A stretch of 64,000 nt of DNA from Brevibacillus brevis (GCF_022026395.1 NZ_CP041767.1:5104501-5168500); one strand, 5' to 3'; positions 43,763 to 52,086 are shown, numbered from the stretch's first letter. Numbers and translations are program-made. Notes: generated by a model from the letters alone, not told the origin.

Positions 43763-44603
43763 AGAAGCCTTCCCCCGTCTTTCTGCCCAGGCTGCCGGAT
43801 TGAACCATTTGTTGCTGAATCCGGCTAGGCTTAAATCGTCCTTCATGGAAGAAGTCGGTATAAACCGATTTGGTGGTGGCAAAATTGATGTCGATGCCAA
43901 TCATGTCTTGCAGCTCAAACGGTCCCATTTTGAATCCGCCAGCCAGCTTCATAATCCGATCAATCTGCTCCACACCTGCCACATGATCGCCCAGGATGCG
44001 CAATGCTTCATTATAATAAGGACGTGCGATGCGATTGACGATAAAGCCAGGAGTGTCCGTCACCAGAACAGGCACCTTGCCCAACTCTTGCGCAAATCGA
44101 TACGCCACCTCCACATTTTCCTCGCTCGATTTTTTCCCGCGAATTACCTCAACCAAAGGCATAACGGGTGCCGGATTGAAAAAATGAAATCCGAGAATGC
44201 GCTCGGGATGCGAAAGCCCTCCTGCAATCTCCGTTATTGAGATAGAGGAAGTATTCGTTAGTAAAAGGGAATCCTCTCTGCAAATCCCAGAAAGCTGGCT
44301 GAAAATGCTTTTTTTCAAATCAAGACGCTCTGGCACTGCTTCGATGACGATATCGCAATCTGCCAACTGCTCCATTTCCGATACGAGATGGACCAGATCT
44401 AGCGTCTCTGTCATTTCTTGTTCACTGATTTTGTTTTTCTCCACGTCTTTTGTCAGGATCGATTCCAAATAGACAAGCGCTTTGTCCAGCACCGCCTGAT
44501 TTGCATCCAGCAGCATGACCTGATGTCCTTTGCGAGCACAGACGAGAGCGATTCCCGCTCCCATTGTTCCCGCCCCGATGACGCCTACTGTTTTCGTACT
44601 CAC
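43746..44603 (-). CDS. paaH: 3-hydroxyacyl-CoA dehydrogenase, catalytic (PaaH N-terminal-half-like)
   Basis: 285 residues from the GTG at 44603, eight bases after GGGAGG; the upstream open frame lies inside paaG and is discarded. The NAD motif is VGVIGAGTMGAGIAL (G10, G12, G15). The catalytic pair is in PERILGFHFFNPAPVMPLVEVI (shown in part as GFHFFNPAPVMPLVE), and GPFELQDMIGIDINF closes the substrate domain. It oxidises 3-hydroxyadipyl-CoA to 3-oxoadipyl-CoA in this pathway. PaaH of Escherichia coli is about 475 residues in one chain; here the two halves are separate genes overlapping by 17 bases. Confidence 0.92.
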   Translation of the reverse strand: MSTKTVGVIGAGTMGAGIALVCARKGHQVMLLDANQAVLDKALVYLESILTKDVEKNKISEQEMTETLDLVHLVSEMEQLADCDIVIEAVPERLDLKKSIFSQLSGICREDSLLLTNTSSISITEIAGGLSHPERILGFHFFNPAPVMPLVEVIRGKKSSEENVEVAYRFAQELGKVPVLVTDTPGFIVNRIARPYYNEALRILGDHVAGVEQIDRIMKLAGGFKMGPFELQDMIGIDINFATTKSVYTDFFHEGRFKPSRIQQQMVQSGSLGRKTGEGFYDYNK

Positions 44604-44625
44604 TTGGGCTTGCCTCCCTTCGCCT

Positions 44626-45405
44626 CTAACGGCCTGTAAAACGAGGCGCACGTTTTTCCATGAAAGCGGTGACCCCTTCTTTATGATCCGCTGTGCTGCC
44701 AGCCGCTTCTTGTGCAAAAGCTTCATATTCCAAGGTCTCTTCCAACCCCAGCTCAAGCCCTTTGTACATCGTGCGCTTGATCAAACCAATTCCCTTCGTC
44801 GGCAGGAACGCCAGCTTGCGCGCATACGCCAACGCATCTTCCATGAAGCTCTCCGCTGGGTACACCTGATTGACCAATCCAATTCGCAGTGCTTCCTCAG
44901 CGGAAACCTTTTCCCCCGTCATCGCCAGTTCCAACGCCTTGCCGATCCCGACGATGCGCGGCAAGAAGTAGCAGCCTCCTGAATCAGGAACGAGCCCGAT
45001 GTTGACAAAAGCATTGACGAAGGATGCCTTTTCCGAAGCCAGACGAATATCGCACGCCAGCGCAACACTCATGCCGGCACCAGCCGCTACCCCGTTTACC
45101 GCTGCGATGATTGGCTTCTCTGTTTTTTGAAACTGGAGGATCATGGGATTATAGCGATCCCGCAAGAAACCACCGTAATCCACATCTCCTTCTCTAGAAA
45201 CGTCACCAAGATCCTGACCCGCATTGAACGCCCGCCCAGCTCCGGTAAGAACGATGCAACGCACGTCCGCATCTTTCTGGGCTTGCTTTAATGCATCGGT
45301 GATTTCCTTGTTCATGACGGCTGTAAACGCATTAAATTTGTCCGGACGGTTCAACGTCACCACTGCTACGCCTTCTGACACTTCATAAAGAATCGTTTCG
45401 TACAT
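44626..45405 (-). CDS. paaG: 1,2-epoxyphenylacetyl-CoA isomerase
   Basis: 259 residues, crotonase fold. AFNAGQDLGDVSREGD and the GLVPDSGGCYFLPRIVG segment (Asp instead of the hydratase Glu) are PaaG hallmarks. The oxyanion hole is formed by GVAAGAGMSVALACD. It converts the ring epoxide to the seven-membered oxepin-CoA and can also act as a double-bond isomerase in the later steps. It begins nine bases after paaF and ends 22 bases before paaH. Confidence 0.94.
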   Translation of the reverse strand: MYETILYEVSEGVAVVTLNRPDKFNAFTAVMNKEITDALKQAQKDADVRCIVLTGAGRAFNAGQDLGDVSREGDVDYGGFLRDRYNPMILQFQKTEKPIIAAVNGVAAGAGMSVALACDIRLASEKASFVNAFVNIGLVPDSGGCYFLPRIVGIGKALELAMTGEKVSAEEALRIGLVNQVYPAESFMEDALAYARKLAFLPTKGIGLIKRTMYKGLELGLEETLEYEAFAQEAAGSTADHKEGVTAFMEKRAPRFTGR

Positions 45406-45414
45406 GACCGCCTC

Positions 45415-46188
45415 CTAATGTCCCGTAAAACGGGGTTTGCGCTTCTCCAGAAACGCTTGCATGCCTTCTTTTCGATCTTCGCTTGCCAAAAGAAGATAAA
45501 AGCTGTTTCGCTCGTAATCCAATCCCTCTTGAAGGGGGAGATCACCAGCTTTGTACACGGCTTTTTTGATGACCTGTACCGCGAGCGGCGGCTGTTGGGC
45601 GATTTGCTTCGCCAGCTTGAGTGCTTCCTGATAGTACGCCTCCACTGGCACTACCCGATTGACCAGGCCGTATTTCAACGCTTCTTTGGCCGAAATCGGT
45701 TCACCTGTGAGCAGCATCTCCAGTGCTTTTCGCTCACCTACCACACGCGTCAGACGCTGTGTACCACCAGCCCCAGGCATGACTCCCAGCTTGATTTCCG
45801 GTTGACCAATGACGGCTGTCTCCGAAGCGATCACAATGTCGCAGTTCATCATTAATTCACAGCCACCACCGAGCACAAAGCCGCTGACGGCACCAATAAT
45901 CGGCTTGGAGATGAGTGAGATGCGATCCCAAACCGCAAACTGATTGCGCTTCATGATGTCGATGGCTGATGCTTCCGCCATTTCATTAATGTCAGCACCC
46001 GCTGCGAACGCCCTCGCGTTGCCAGTCAGGATGATCACCCGAATATCCGGGTCGCGGTCCATTTGCTCCAGCTGGTCAACCAATTCATCGACGAGCTGCA
46101 AATTCAGTGCGTTTAGAATCTTCGGTCGATTCAACGTAATGATACCGACACCATCTTCACTGGCTACGCTAATATATTCATAGGCCAT
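45415..46188 (-). CDS. paaF: 2,3-dehydroadipyl-CoA hydratase (enoyl-CoA hydratase)
   Basis: 257 residues, crotonase fold. Both catalytic glutamates are present: GGGCELMMNCDIVIAS and PEIKLGVMPGAGGTQRLTRVVG. The oxyanion hole lies in AFAAGADINEMAEAS. It hydrates 2,3-dehydroadipyl-CoA to 3-hydroxyadipyl-CoA in the paa route. It sits between paaK and paaG, nine bases from paaG. General short-chain hydratase activity is likely too. Confidence 0.92.
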   Translation of the reverse strand: MAYEYISVASEDGVGIITLNRPKILNALNLQLVDELVDQLEQMDRDPDIRVIILTGNARAFAAGADINEMAEASAIDIMKRNQFAVWDRISLISKPIIGAVSGFVLGGGCELMMNCDIVIASETAVIGQPEIKLGVMPGAGGTQRLTRVVGERKALEMLLTGEPISAKEALKYGLVNRVVPVEAYYQEALKLAKQIAQQPPLAVQVIKKAVYKAGDLPLQEGLDYERNSFYLLLASEDRKEGMQAFLEKRKPRFTGH

Positions 46189-46221
46189 GAACTGTCACAC
46201 CCTTTTTTTACAGGAGCTGGT

Positions 46222-47550
46222 TTACATAGCTGCCTGTGATTTGTTTCGGTTATCCACGACTCGTATCGCTTTGCCTTCGCTGCGCGTCAAGAAATTTGGC
46301 GGTTGCACCCGCAGTACCACGGACACACCCAACGTATTTTTGATGTGATGGCAAATTTCTTTTACTAATAACGAGAGAGCAGAGCTGTCATTTCCACTGA
46401 GCTCTTTTGCATATGCTGGTGTCAGCTCGCAGTGCACCTCAAATCGGTCGAGGGCACCGTCGCGTTCGATGACGACCTGGTAGTGTGGAGCCAATTGGTT
46501 GAACGTAAGCAAAACGGACTCGATCTCTGTCGGGAACACATTGACCCCGCGAATAATGAGCATGTCATCTACGCGCCCTTTGATGCGCGACATCCGCATG
46601 GTTGTCCGTCCGCACTTACAGGGCTCAGGATTGAGGGAAGCGATATCACCTGTGCGATAACGGACAACCGGGAATGCTTCTTTCGTCAGTGACGTAAATA
46701 CGAGCTCGCCTTCTTGTCCGTATGGGAGCACTTCCCCGGTATTCGGATCGATAATTTCTGCGTAAAAATGGTCTTCTGCGATATGCAGACCATCCTGGAC
46801 CTCATGACATTCAATGGAAACGCCTGGCCCCATCACTTCGCTCAGCCCGTAAATATCCACCGCTTTAATGTCGAGCTCATGTTCCAGTTGCACGCGCATT
46901 TCTTCCGACCACGGCTCCGCACCAAAAATCCCGTATTTGACACTCGTCTCACGTGGATCGATTCCTTGCTTTTTCATCTCTTCTACGATGTTAAGGACGT
47001 AGGATGGCGTTGCTGCAATGCCACGTGGCTTGAAGTCCTCGATCAACGTAATTTGACGGGAGGTATTGCCACCGGATACTGGCACTGCGACTGCGCCCAT
47101 GTGCTCGATGCCATTGTGCAGACCCAAGCCGCCTGTAAAAAGTCCGTAGCCATACGCGTTATGGAAAATGTCTCCCGGCTCTCCACCCGCACAGCAAATG
47201 GCGCGCGCCACGATCTCGGCCCAATTCTCCAAGTCTCTTTTTGTGTAGCCAACAACTGTAGGTTTTCCTTTCGTCCCGGAAGAACCGTGAATACGTGCTA
47301 CTTCTTTCATTTCGACTGCAAATAGATTGAACGGATAGTTTTCTCGCAAATCAGTCTTTTTCATGAATGGAAGCTTCTGTATGTCTTCCATCGATTGGAT
47401 ATCTTCCGGTTTCACACCAGCCTCATTGAATGCTTTTGTGTGGAAAGGGACGCGCTCGTATACGCGTTTGACCGTTTCTTTCAAGCGTTTCAATTGCAGT
47501 TCCGTCATTTTCTCTCTTGGTAGCGTTTCCATTTCTGTATTAAAGATCAT
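46222..47550 (-). CDS. paaK: Phenylacetate-CoA ligase
   Basis: 442 residues, normal PaaK length, starting IFNTEMETLPREKM. The adenylate-forming P-loop is HGSSGTKGKPTVVGYT; other family segments are YGLFTGGLGLHNGIEHMG, FGAEPWSEEMR and YGLSEVMGPGVSIEC. The C-terminal domain has RVDDMLIIRGVNVFPTEIE. It forms phenylacetyl-CoA from phenylacetate, CoA and ATP, the entry step of the pathway. It lies 56 bases after the third enoyl-CoA hydratase gene. Confidence 0.96.
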   Translation of the reverse strand: MIFNTEMETLPREKMTELQLKRLKETVKRVYERVPFHTKAFNEAGVKPEDIQSMEDIQKLPFMKKTDLRENYPFNLFAVEMKEVARIHGSSGTKGKPTVVGYTKRDLENWAEIVARAICCAGGEPGDIFHNAYGYGLFTGGLGLHNGIEHMGAVAVPVSGGNTSRQITLIEDFKPRGIAATPSYVLNIVEEMKKQGIDPRETSVKYGIFGAEPWSEEMRVQLEHELDIKAVDIYGLSEVMGPGVSIECHEVQDGLHIAEDHFYAEIIDPNTGEVLPYGQEGELVFTSLTKEAFPVVRYRTGDIASLNPEPCKCGRTTMRMSRIKGRVDDMLIIRGVNVFPTEIESVLLTFNQLAPHYQVVIERDGALDRFEVHCELTPAYAKELSGNDSSALSLLVKEICHHIKNTLGVSVVLRVQPPNFLTRSEGKAIRVVDNRNKSQAAM

Positions 47551-47606
47551 GTCGCTTCCCTCATTCCCTTGCGTTATGACTCGGTAGGAGTGCTTATTTG
47601 AAAATG

Positions 47607-48392
47607 TTACTCGCCTTTAAAAACCGGTTTTCGCTTTTCACGAAAGGCTTCCAATGCTTCCAGACGATCTGTCGTGGGAATAATCACTTCATAACACATG
47701 GCTTCGATATCGAGACCTGTCTGCAAATCAACACTGCTTCCGCGATCAATGGCTGATTTTGCCTGATAAACCGCCAGCGGAGCATTTGCCAAAATCTCGT
47801 TGGCCAGCCCCATTGCCAGCTCACGCAGTTCCTCTGTATCTTTTGCAACAGCATTTACAAAACCGATTTGATACGCTTCCTGTGCTTGGATGCGTCTGGC
47901 AGTCAGAATCAGCTCCTTTGCCTTGGAAGGTCCAATCAAGCGAGACAACCGCTGCGTACCACCCGCGCCAGGAATGATGCCCAAGCTCACCTCTGTCAGC
48001 CCCATTTTGGCATCTGCGACGGCATAGCGGAAATCACAGGCCAACGCAAGCTCAAATCCACCGCCAAAAGCAAATCCGTTAATCATGGCAATGGTCGGCT
48101 GCGGAAGCCTCTCCAACGCAGTAAATACATCGCGGATTTTGCGGACATTGCGGCGCACCTGCTGTTCCGTCAATGTACGGCGCTCCTTCAAATCTGCCCC
48201 TGCACTAAATGCTCGCCCTTCTGCCTTTACGATGACCACGCGAATCTCTTTTGCATCTAAACGCACCTGCTCAATCAAGTTCCCCAGGCGCTCCAATGTT
48301 TCGTAGTTCAGCGCATTCAGCTCATCTGGACGATTTAACGTAATCAGTCCTATATGTCCTTCACGTTCAAAGCGAACGCTCTCTTCCATCAT
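47607..48392 (-). CDS. Enoyl-CoA hydratase/isomerase family protein (third crotonase)
   Basis: 261 residues from the ATG at 48392, which shares bases with the thioesterase stop (TGATG) and follows AGGAGG by six bases. Crotonase fold with both glutamates: FGGGFELALACDFRYA and LTEVSLGIIPGAGGTQRLSRLIG. It resembles hydratases of the methylglutaconyl-CoA/AUH type as well as PaaF. It could be the hydratase for the alternative C8 steps, or act on another acyl-CoA. It is distinct from PaaF (45415) and PaaG (44626). Confidence 0.85.
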   Translation of the reverse strand: MMEESVRFEREGHIGLITLNRPDELNALNYETLERLGNLIEQVRLDAKEIRVVIVKAEGRAFSAGADLKERRTLTEQQVRRNVRKIRDVFTALERLPQPTIAMINGFAFGGGFELALACDFRYAVADAKMGLTEVSLGIIPGAGGTQRLSRLIGPSKAKELILTARRIQAQEAYQIGFVNAVAKDTEELRELAMGLANEILANAPLAVYQAKSAIDRGSSVDLQTGLDIEAMCYEVIIPTTDRLEALEAFREKRKPVFKGE

Positions 48393-48793
48393 CAACGTCC
48401 TCCTTGTGCAGGCGGATTCACTCGCGCATACGTGCCGGTAGCAAAAGCCACTAGCTTGCCATCACAAGTCACGCGTGCTTCCATCACGATCAAGCTTTTT
48501 CCTTGTTTCAATACATGGGATTGTGCCTCGAGTACCTCACCCCGAGCAGGGTGCAGGTATTGAATCTTGCTCTCCACCGTCACACACTGCTGTACACCAT
48601 CCACATGAGGTGCTGCCCCATGCCCCATCGCCACATCGGCTAATGTCGCCGTAACGCCTCCGTGTACGACACCTTCGATGCTATTGAACAGCTCGGGGCG
48701 AATTTTCAGTGCTACCTTACAGCCCTGTTCATCTCGGTGCACGACTTCTATGCCCAGGTAGTGGTTGAATCGATTACGGATCTCCACTGACAT
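48392..48793 (-). CDS. PaaI-like hotdog thioesterase (second copy)
   Basis: 133 residues from the ATG at 48793 (AAGGGGGG upstream). 4HBT/PaaI signature VVHGGVTATLADVAMGHGAAP with the HGG loop and the catalytic Asp. It ends with VAFATGTYARVNPP. It releases CoA from aryl or acyl thioesters. It overlaps the next gene (TGATG) and lies about 90 bases after paaI, so the two thioesterases are in the same operon. Substrate difference between them is unknown. Confidence 0.88.
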   Translation of the reverse strand: MSVEIRNRFNHYLGIEVVHRDEQGCKVALKIRPELFNSIEGVVHGGVTATLADVAMGHGAAPHVDGVQQCVTVESKIQYLHPARGEVLEAQSHVLKQGKSLIVMEARVTCDGKLVAFATGTYARVNPPAQGGR

Positions 48794-48885
48794 CTTTGCC
48801 CCCCTTCTCGTATCGTCTTGAAACAGTGAAAGGAGCCTAAGCACGGGCTTTTGGCATCCTTTCTCCGTTTTATTTTCGCTGTCAG

Positions 48886-49347
48886 TTATTCGTTTTCGTC
48901 GATTTCAACGAAGTAATCATTTTTCCTGTAAGCCAGTGCATCCAGTGTCGCTACCAAGCCATGCTCCGTTTCTACGCGGATGCGGTACCAGGCTGTGCGA
49001 TTGTTTTTCTTCTCTTCGGTCGCTGTTGCCACCAAGTGATTCCCTTTCATGGCAGCAGCCAAAAAACCGATATTCATCGACAGTGCTACAGACGTTTTGC
49101 CATAGGAATTACAGGCCGCTGCAAAAACAAAGTCTGCCAGGGAGAAGATGATTGCGCCATGCGCGGTGCCGTGGGCATTCAGCATATGCTCGGCAACTGT
49201 GACTTCCGCAGTCGCCGTTCCTTCTCCCAGCTCAATCAGCTTAATACCCAAAAATTGGGCAAATGGATCTTGCTTTAGCTTCTCACAAATCTCTGCGTAA
49301 TGCTTCTGATGGAGCGCTTGTTCGTCTATCAATCTTTTCGTGGTCAT
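48886..49347 (-). CDS. paaI: Hydroxyphenylacetyl-CoA-type thioesterase PaaI
   Basis: 153 residues. Strong PaaI signature NAHGTAHGAIIFSLADFVFAAACNSYG with the HGxxHG loop and the catalytic Asp (shown in part: NAHGTAHGAIIFSLAD), then VALSMNIGFLAAA. PaaI hydrolyses ring-hydroxylated phenylacetyl-CoA and other stalled intermediates, saving CoA. It starts three bases after the EthD-like gene. Confidence 0.94.
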   Translation of the reverse strand: MTTKRLIDEQALHQKHYAEICEKLKQDPFAQFLGIKLIELGEGTATAEVTVAEHMLNAHGTAHGAIIFSLADFVFAAACNSYGKTSVALSMNIGFLAAAMKGNHLVATATEEKKNNRTAWYRIRVETEHGLVATLDALAYRKNDYFVEIDENE

Positions 49348-49349
49348 GA

Positions 49350-49649
49350 TTAAACTACTTCTGCAAAATGCATGGACACAATGGGTCCAGCGAAGCCACG
49401 GAGGTCTTTTCCTGCTGCGCGACCTTCAGGCGATGACAACGCTTCCATCAAAGCTTCTTTTGATTCAAAGTACATTTCTGCCATCAGATGCAGGTCGGAT
49501 TCTCCCATTGGTGTTCCGTAGATTTTGCTCACTTCCATTTTGATTAAGCCAGGCATTTTTTCTGCCAATGGGCCATGTACCTCGAAATAATGCTTGTCAA
49601 AAGCATCGATATCTTCGGGCTTGCGATAAATTGCTATCAATTTCACCAT
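49350..49649 (-). CDS. EthD-family (dimeric alpha/beta barrel) protein
   Basis: 99 residues from the ATG at 49649, six bases after AGGG; another ATG directly before it is equally open, and the longer frame to 49763 runs through the promoter. EthD features: VKLIAIYRKPEDIDAFDKHYFEVHGPLA, quoted in part as KPEDIDAFDKHYFEVHGPL, and HLMAEMYFESKEALMEALSSPEG. Family members include isomerases and dehydratases of aromatic or lactone substrates and proteins of unknown role. It is the first gene of the paaI-to-paaJ operon, directly under a predicted PaaX site. Confidence 0.85.
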   Translation of the reverse strand: MVKLIAIYRKPEDIDAFDKHYFEVHGPLAEKMPGLIKMEVSKIYGTPMGESDLHLMAEMYFESKEALMEALSSPEGRAAGKDLRGFAGPIVSMHFAEVV

Positions 49650-49670
49650 CATGATCCCTGCTTTCCTCAG

Positions 49671-49676
49671 ATTATA
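49671..49676 (-). promoter_or_regulatory. -10 box of the paaI-paaK-paaJ operon
   Basis: A perfect TATAAT on the minus strand, 22 bases before the EthD-like start. The -35 is poor, which suggests dependence on an activator or weak basal use. The PaaX-like site lies about 31 bases upstream. Confidence 0.5.
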
Positions 49677-49706
49677 GTTGCAATGTGTGACGACTAATTC
49701 ATATAA

Positions 49707-49719
49707 CGTTATTTTAACG
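49707..49719. promoter_or_regulatory. Putative PaaX operator in the paaI-paaK-paaJ promoter
   Basis: CGTTATTTTAACG, flanked by CATATAA as at the paaX promoter. It is the third copy of CGTT-N5-AACG in front of an island transcription unit. Confidence 0.65.
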
Positions 49720-49918
49720 CATGTTAATATTTTTATTATATAAAGCCTTTGTGACAGGTGCAAGTATTTTTCAAAAAGCGAGAAAACTCTGCCAGATCGT
49801 ATCCTCCCTTCCCTTCATGTTTATGACTGGGAAAAGGCTGACAGAATATGCTTCGATGGGGTGATTTCGACTTCTGTTTTCGGGAAAAGCCCTCACTTGC
49901 AGGAGTATCCGCTTCATA

Positions 49919-49945
49919 AGAAAAACCCCGTTGAATCCAACGAGG
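49919..49945 (-). terminator. Terminator of the NmrA-like gene unit
   Basis: CCTCGTTG-GATT-CAACGGGG stem followed by TTTTTC on the minus strand. Confidence 0.8.
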
Positions 49946-49999
49946 CTCTCGAAGTAATATTATTGACCATTTAGTCCGGAATAGGCACAAAAAAATGGC

Positions 50000-50854
50000 T
50001 TAGTCTCGCTTCCAATGTTGGGAATGGGTTGATATGAAGTCCGCCATGGATCGTGGTTTTCTCCCTGTTACTCGTTCTACCGTATCGGTTACGCTGTTTT
50101 CGGCACCATTGCGAATATGTTTATCCAAATCTGCCATGAAACCTGCATATTCCATCGTCAAACCTGCTGTGACCAGCTTATCCTGCAATGCTTCCGTGCT
50201 AATATGTTCATGCTTGATAGTACGTCCAATTGCTGATTCAATCATGGCCGCTACTTCTGCATAGCTTAGCGCCTCTGGTCCCGTAATAAAATGATGGGTG
50301 TTATGTGGAATCTCGTCGATGAGTGCATGAACTCCAACTTCGGCGATATCATCAGCGTCTACAAATCCAATCCTTCCATTTCCCGTAGATGTAACAATCT
50401 TGCCCTCCTCTTTGATTGAGGTTCCATGTTGCCCATGAATAAAATTTTGCATGAAATAAGAAGGCTTCAATATTGCCCACTCTGGACTATGCTTGCTTAC
50501 TGCTTCATGGAGCCTTCCAAACACGGGTCCATCCTCCGGAATAATCAAAGCACTAAGCATGACAATCCGTTGCACGCCGGCTTGTAAAGCCCTATCCAGA
50601 AATGGAAGTACGAGCGGAGATGGATCAAAAACACCCACTGGTGCTACCAGATATAGCTTTTTCACATCTTTCAATGAATGCTCGAAGGTTGCTACTTCAT
50701 TCCAATCAAAATGTACATACTCGATGTCGGCGAGAGGTGGTTTAGTACGACTCGCTATACGGGGATGGTAGCCTAGTTCTGTTAGCTTTTTGGCAATACG
50801 GCTTCCTGTTGTACCTGTTCCACCTGTGATTAGTATCTTATCCTTACGTTCCAT
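50000..50854 (-). CDS. NmrA/atypical SDR NAD(P)-binding protein
   Basis: 284 residues. The N-terminal Rossmann motif is ILITGGTGTTGSRIAKKL (GxxGxxG). SYFMQNFIHGQHG and FVDADDIAEVGVHALI are typical of NmrA/agroclavine-dehydrogenase-like atypical SDRs. The usual YxxxK pair is missing, as in the family. It probably reduces or senses via NAD(P)H; quinone or azo reduction is possible. It is the last gene of a pair with the SnoaL-like gene, 22 bases downstream of it, facing a TetR gene. Confidence 0.88.
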   Translation of the reverse strand: MERKDKILITGGTGTTGSRIAKKLTELGYHPRIASRTKPPLADIEYVHFDWNEVATFEHSLKDVKKLYLVAPVGVFDPSPLVLPFLDRALQAGVQRIVMLSALIIPEDGPVFGRLHEAVSKHSPEWAILKPSYFMQNFIHGQHGTSIKEEGKIVTSTGNGRIGFVDADDIAEVGVHALIDEIPHNTHHFITGPEALSYAEVAAMIESAIGRTIKHEHISTEALQDKLVTAGLTMEYAGFMADLDKHIRNGAENSVTDTVERVTGRKPRSMADFISTHSQHWKRD

Positions 50855-50876
50855 ATGATCAGCTCCTTATCCAATC

Positions 50877-51341
50877 TTAGTTCCCAAACTGATGATCTCT
50901 GTTCAAAAACGATTCGATACTGCCACCGAAAGCCTCAATTGCCACCAATGGATTCCAATAATCCTTGTAATGGATAATTTTCTTGTCTTTGATTTGGATG
51001 ACACTCACGTATTTTTGATTGTACGGCAGTCCTGTAGCAATTACTTGACCTTCACATTCAAATTCCACAATGACGTGGTTTGACGCTGCTGCATGATGAA
51101 TGTGGGGAACACTGAATGTAAATAGGTCCATCTTTTGCGGAAAATCCTTGATATAGTTATAAATCGCTGACTTCCCTTCAATTTTTGAGGGATAATTTTG
51201 GGGAGCATACGGGAACTCAAAAACAGCGTTGTCATCCCAAAGTTCAATCCATTGATCCATATCCTGCTCCAGCATAAACAAGAGGAAGTTTTTCACAACT
51301 TCTTCTGCCTCCTGGCTGAGTTTTGTAGTAGCGTCAGTCAT
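50877..51341 (-). CDS. SnoaL/PhzA-B-like (NTF2-fold) protein
   Basis: 154 residues from the ATG at 51341, six bases after GAGGTG; the GTG three codons upstream overlaps that site. NTF2-like fold: helix EEVVKNFLLFMLEQDMDQWIELW, then DNAVFEFPYAP, VIVEFECEGQVIATGLPYNQ and IIHYKDYWNPLVAIEAFGG (quoted here in part). Such proteins are small isomerases, hydrolases or ligand binders in detoxification or secondary metabolism. Two identical 15-bp boxes precede it. The NmrA-like gene follows, so both probably answer to the adjacent TetR protein. Confidence 0.85.
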   Translation of the reverse strand: MTDATTKLSQEAEEVVKNFLLFMLEQDMDQWIELWDDNAVFEFPYAPQNYPSKIEGKSAIYNYIKDFPQKMDLFTFSVPHIHHAAASNHVIVEFECEGQVIATGLPYNQKYVSVIQIKDKKIIHYKDYWNPLVAIEAFGGSIESFLNRDHQFGN

Positions 51342-51395
51342 AGGTAGCACCTCACTAATCCTTTGTTATTATTTATCCACATTCCAGTTATTTTT

Positions 51396-51410
51396 AGATC
51401 GATCAGTCTA
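51396..51410. promoter_or_regulatory. TetR-type operator, copy proximal to the SnoaL-like gene
   Basis: AGATCGATCAGTCTA, an imperfect palindrome (AGA...TCT with central GATCGATC). An exact second copy occurs at 51444-51458, start-to-start 48 bp. Both lie between the SnoaL-like gene and the tetR-like gene. Confidence 0.6.
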
Positions 51411-51443
51411 TAATCGAAACAAAAAAACACTCACCTCCTTTCC

Positions 51444-51458
51444 AGATCGATCAGTCTA
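51444..51458. promoter_or_regulatory. TetR-type operator, second identical copy
   Basis: AGATCGATCAGTCTA again, identical in all 15 bases to 51396-51410. The repeat argues for a real binding site. Confidence 0.6.
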
Positions 51459-51501
51459 ATATGTGTAAAAATAGAATGAAGCGTCTACAGTCGCTCCATT
51501 A

Positions 51502-52086
51502 TCAATCAAGCGTGGACAGGGTAACGGTTAAAATATGGTCTAACACTTCTGGATTCGTACTTAACTTAGCTGCTTGGGTTAAAGCGTATCGTGCATGATT
51601 CAAATACTGTGCAAGTGCACGCAAATTTTTCTCACGATGACCCAGTTCGCCTTGTTCTTTCGCGCGGACCAGTGCAGTATAAAATGCTTCTTCTAATCGT
51701 GCCATATCGTCTTTAAAAAAATCTGCAATTTCCGTATCATGTGGTACTTGATCAATCGCACTAAGCAAAATGAAACATTCCTTGCAGCGACTCTCATCCT
51801 TGAGTACAGTTACGATTTCGCGGAAAATCTCCGCAATGCTTTCCTTCACTGAACCCGGCCGCTCCAGATGCGAAATAACGGCAGTCGTCTTCTCGCTCGC
51901 GTAATGCTTTACGGCTAATAGAAAGAGATCTCTTTTCGTGCCATACGTATCATACAGGCTTTGACGGGCGATCCCTAATCCATCCAACAAATTTTGCAGA
52001 GACGCACCTTCATAGCCATAGTGCCCAAATACTTCCATTGCCTTATGCAGGACAAGCGTCGTATCGAATTCCTTGCTTCTTGCCAT
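51502..52086 (-). CDS. TetR-family transcriptional regulator
   Basis: 194 residues from the ATG at 52086 (GGGAGT upstream); an extension of 18 codons is open but unsupported. The helix-turn-helix is GYEGASLQNLLDGLGIARQSLYDTYGTKRDLF (part: GASLQNLLDGLGIARQSLY). A C-terminal ligand domain has a Cys pair (RCKECFILLS), which could make it redox- or electrophile-responsive, as in some LmrA/YxaF-type proteins. It is transcribed toward the SnoaL-like and NmrA-like genes and carries its own repeated boxes upstream. Confidence 0.92.
   Translation of the reverse strand: MARSKEFDTTLVLHKAMEVFGHYGYEGASLQNLLDGLGIARQSLYDTYGTKRDLFLLAVKHYASEKTTAVISHLERPGSVKESIAEIFREIVTVLKDESRCKECFILLSAIDQVPHDTEIADFFKDDMARLEEAFYTALVRAKEQGELGHREKNLRALAQYLNHARYALTQAAKLSTNPEVLDHILTVTLSTLD

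Noticed and set aside
49736..49990. An 84-codon minus-strand frame
   Set aside because: It reads through the terminator hairpin at 49919-49945 and ends in promoter sequence; no ribosome site and no family resemblance.
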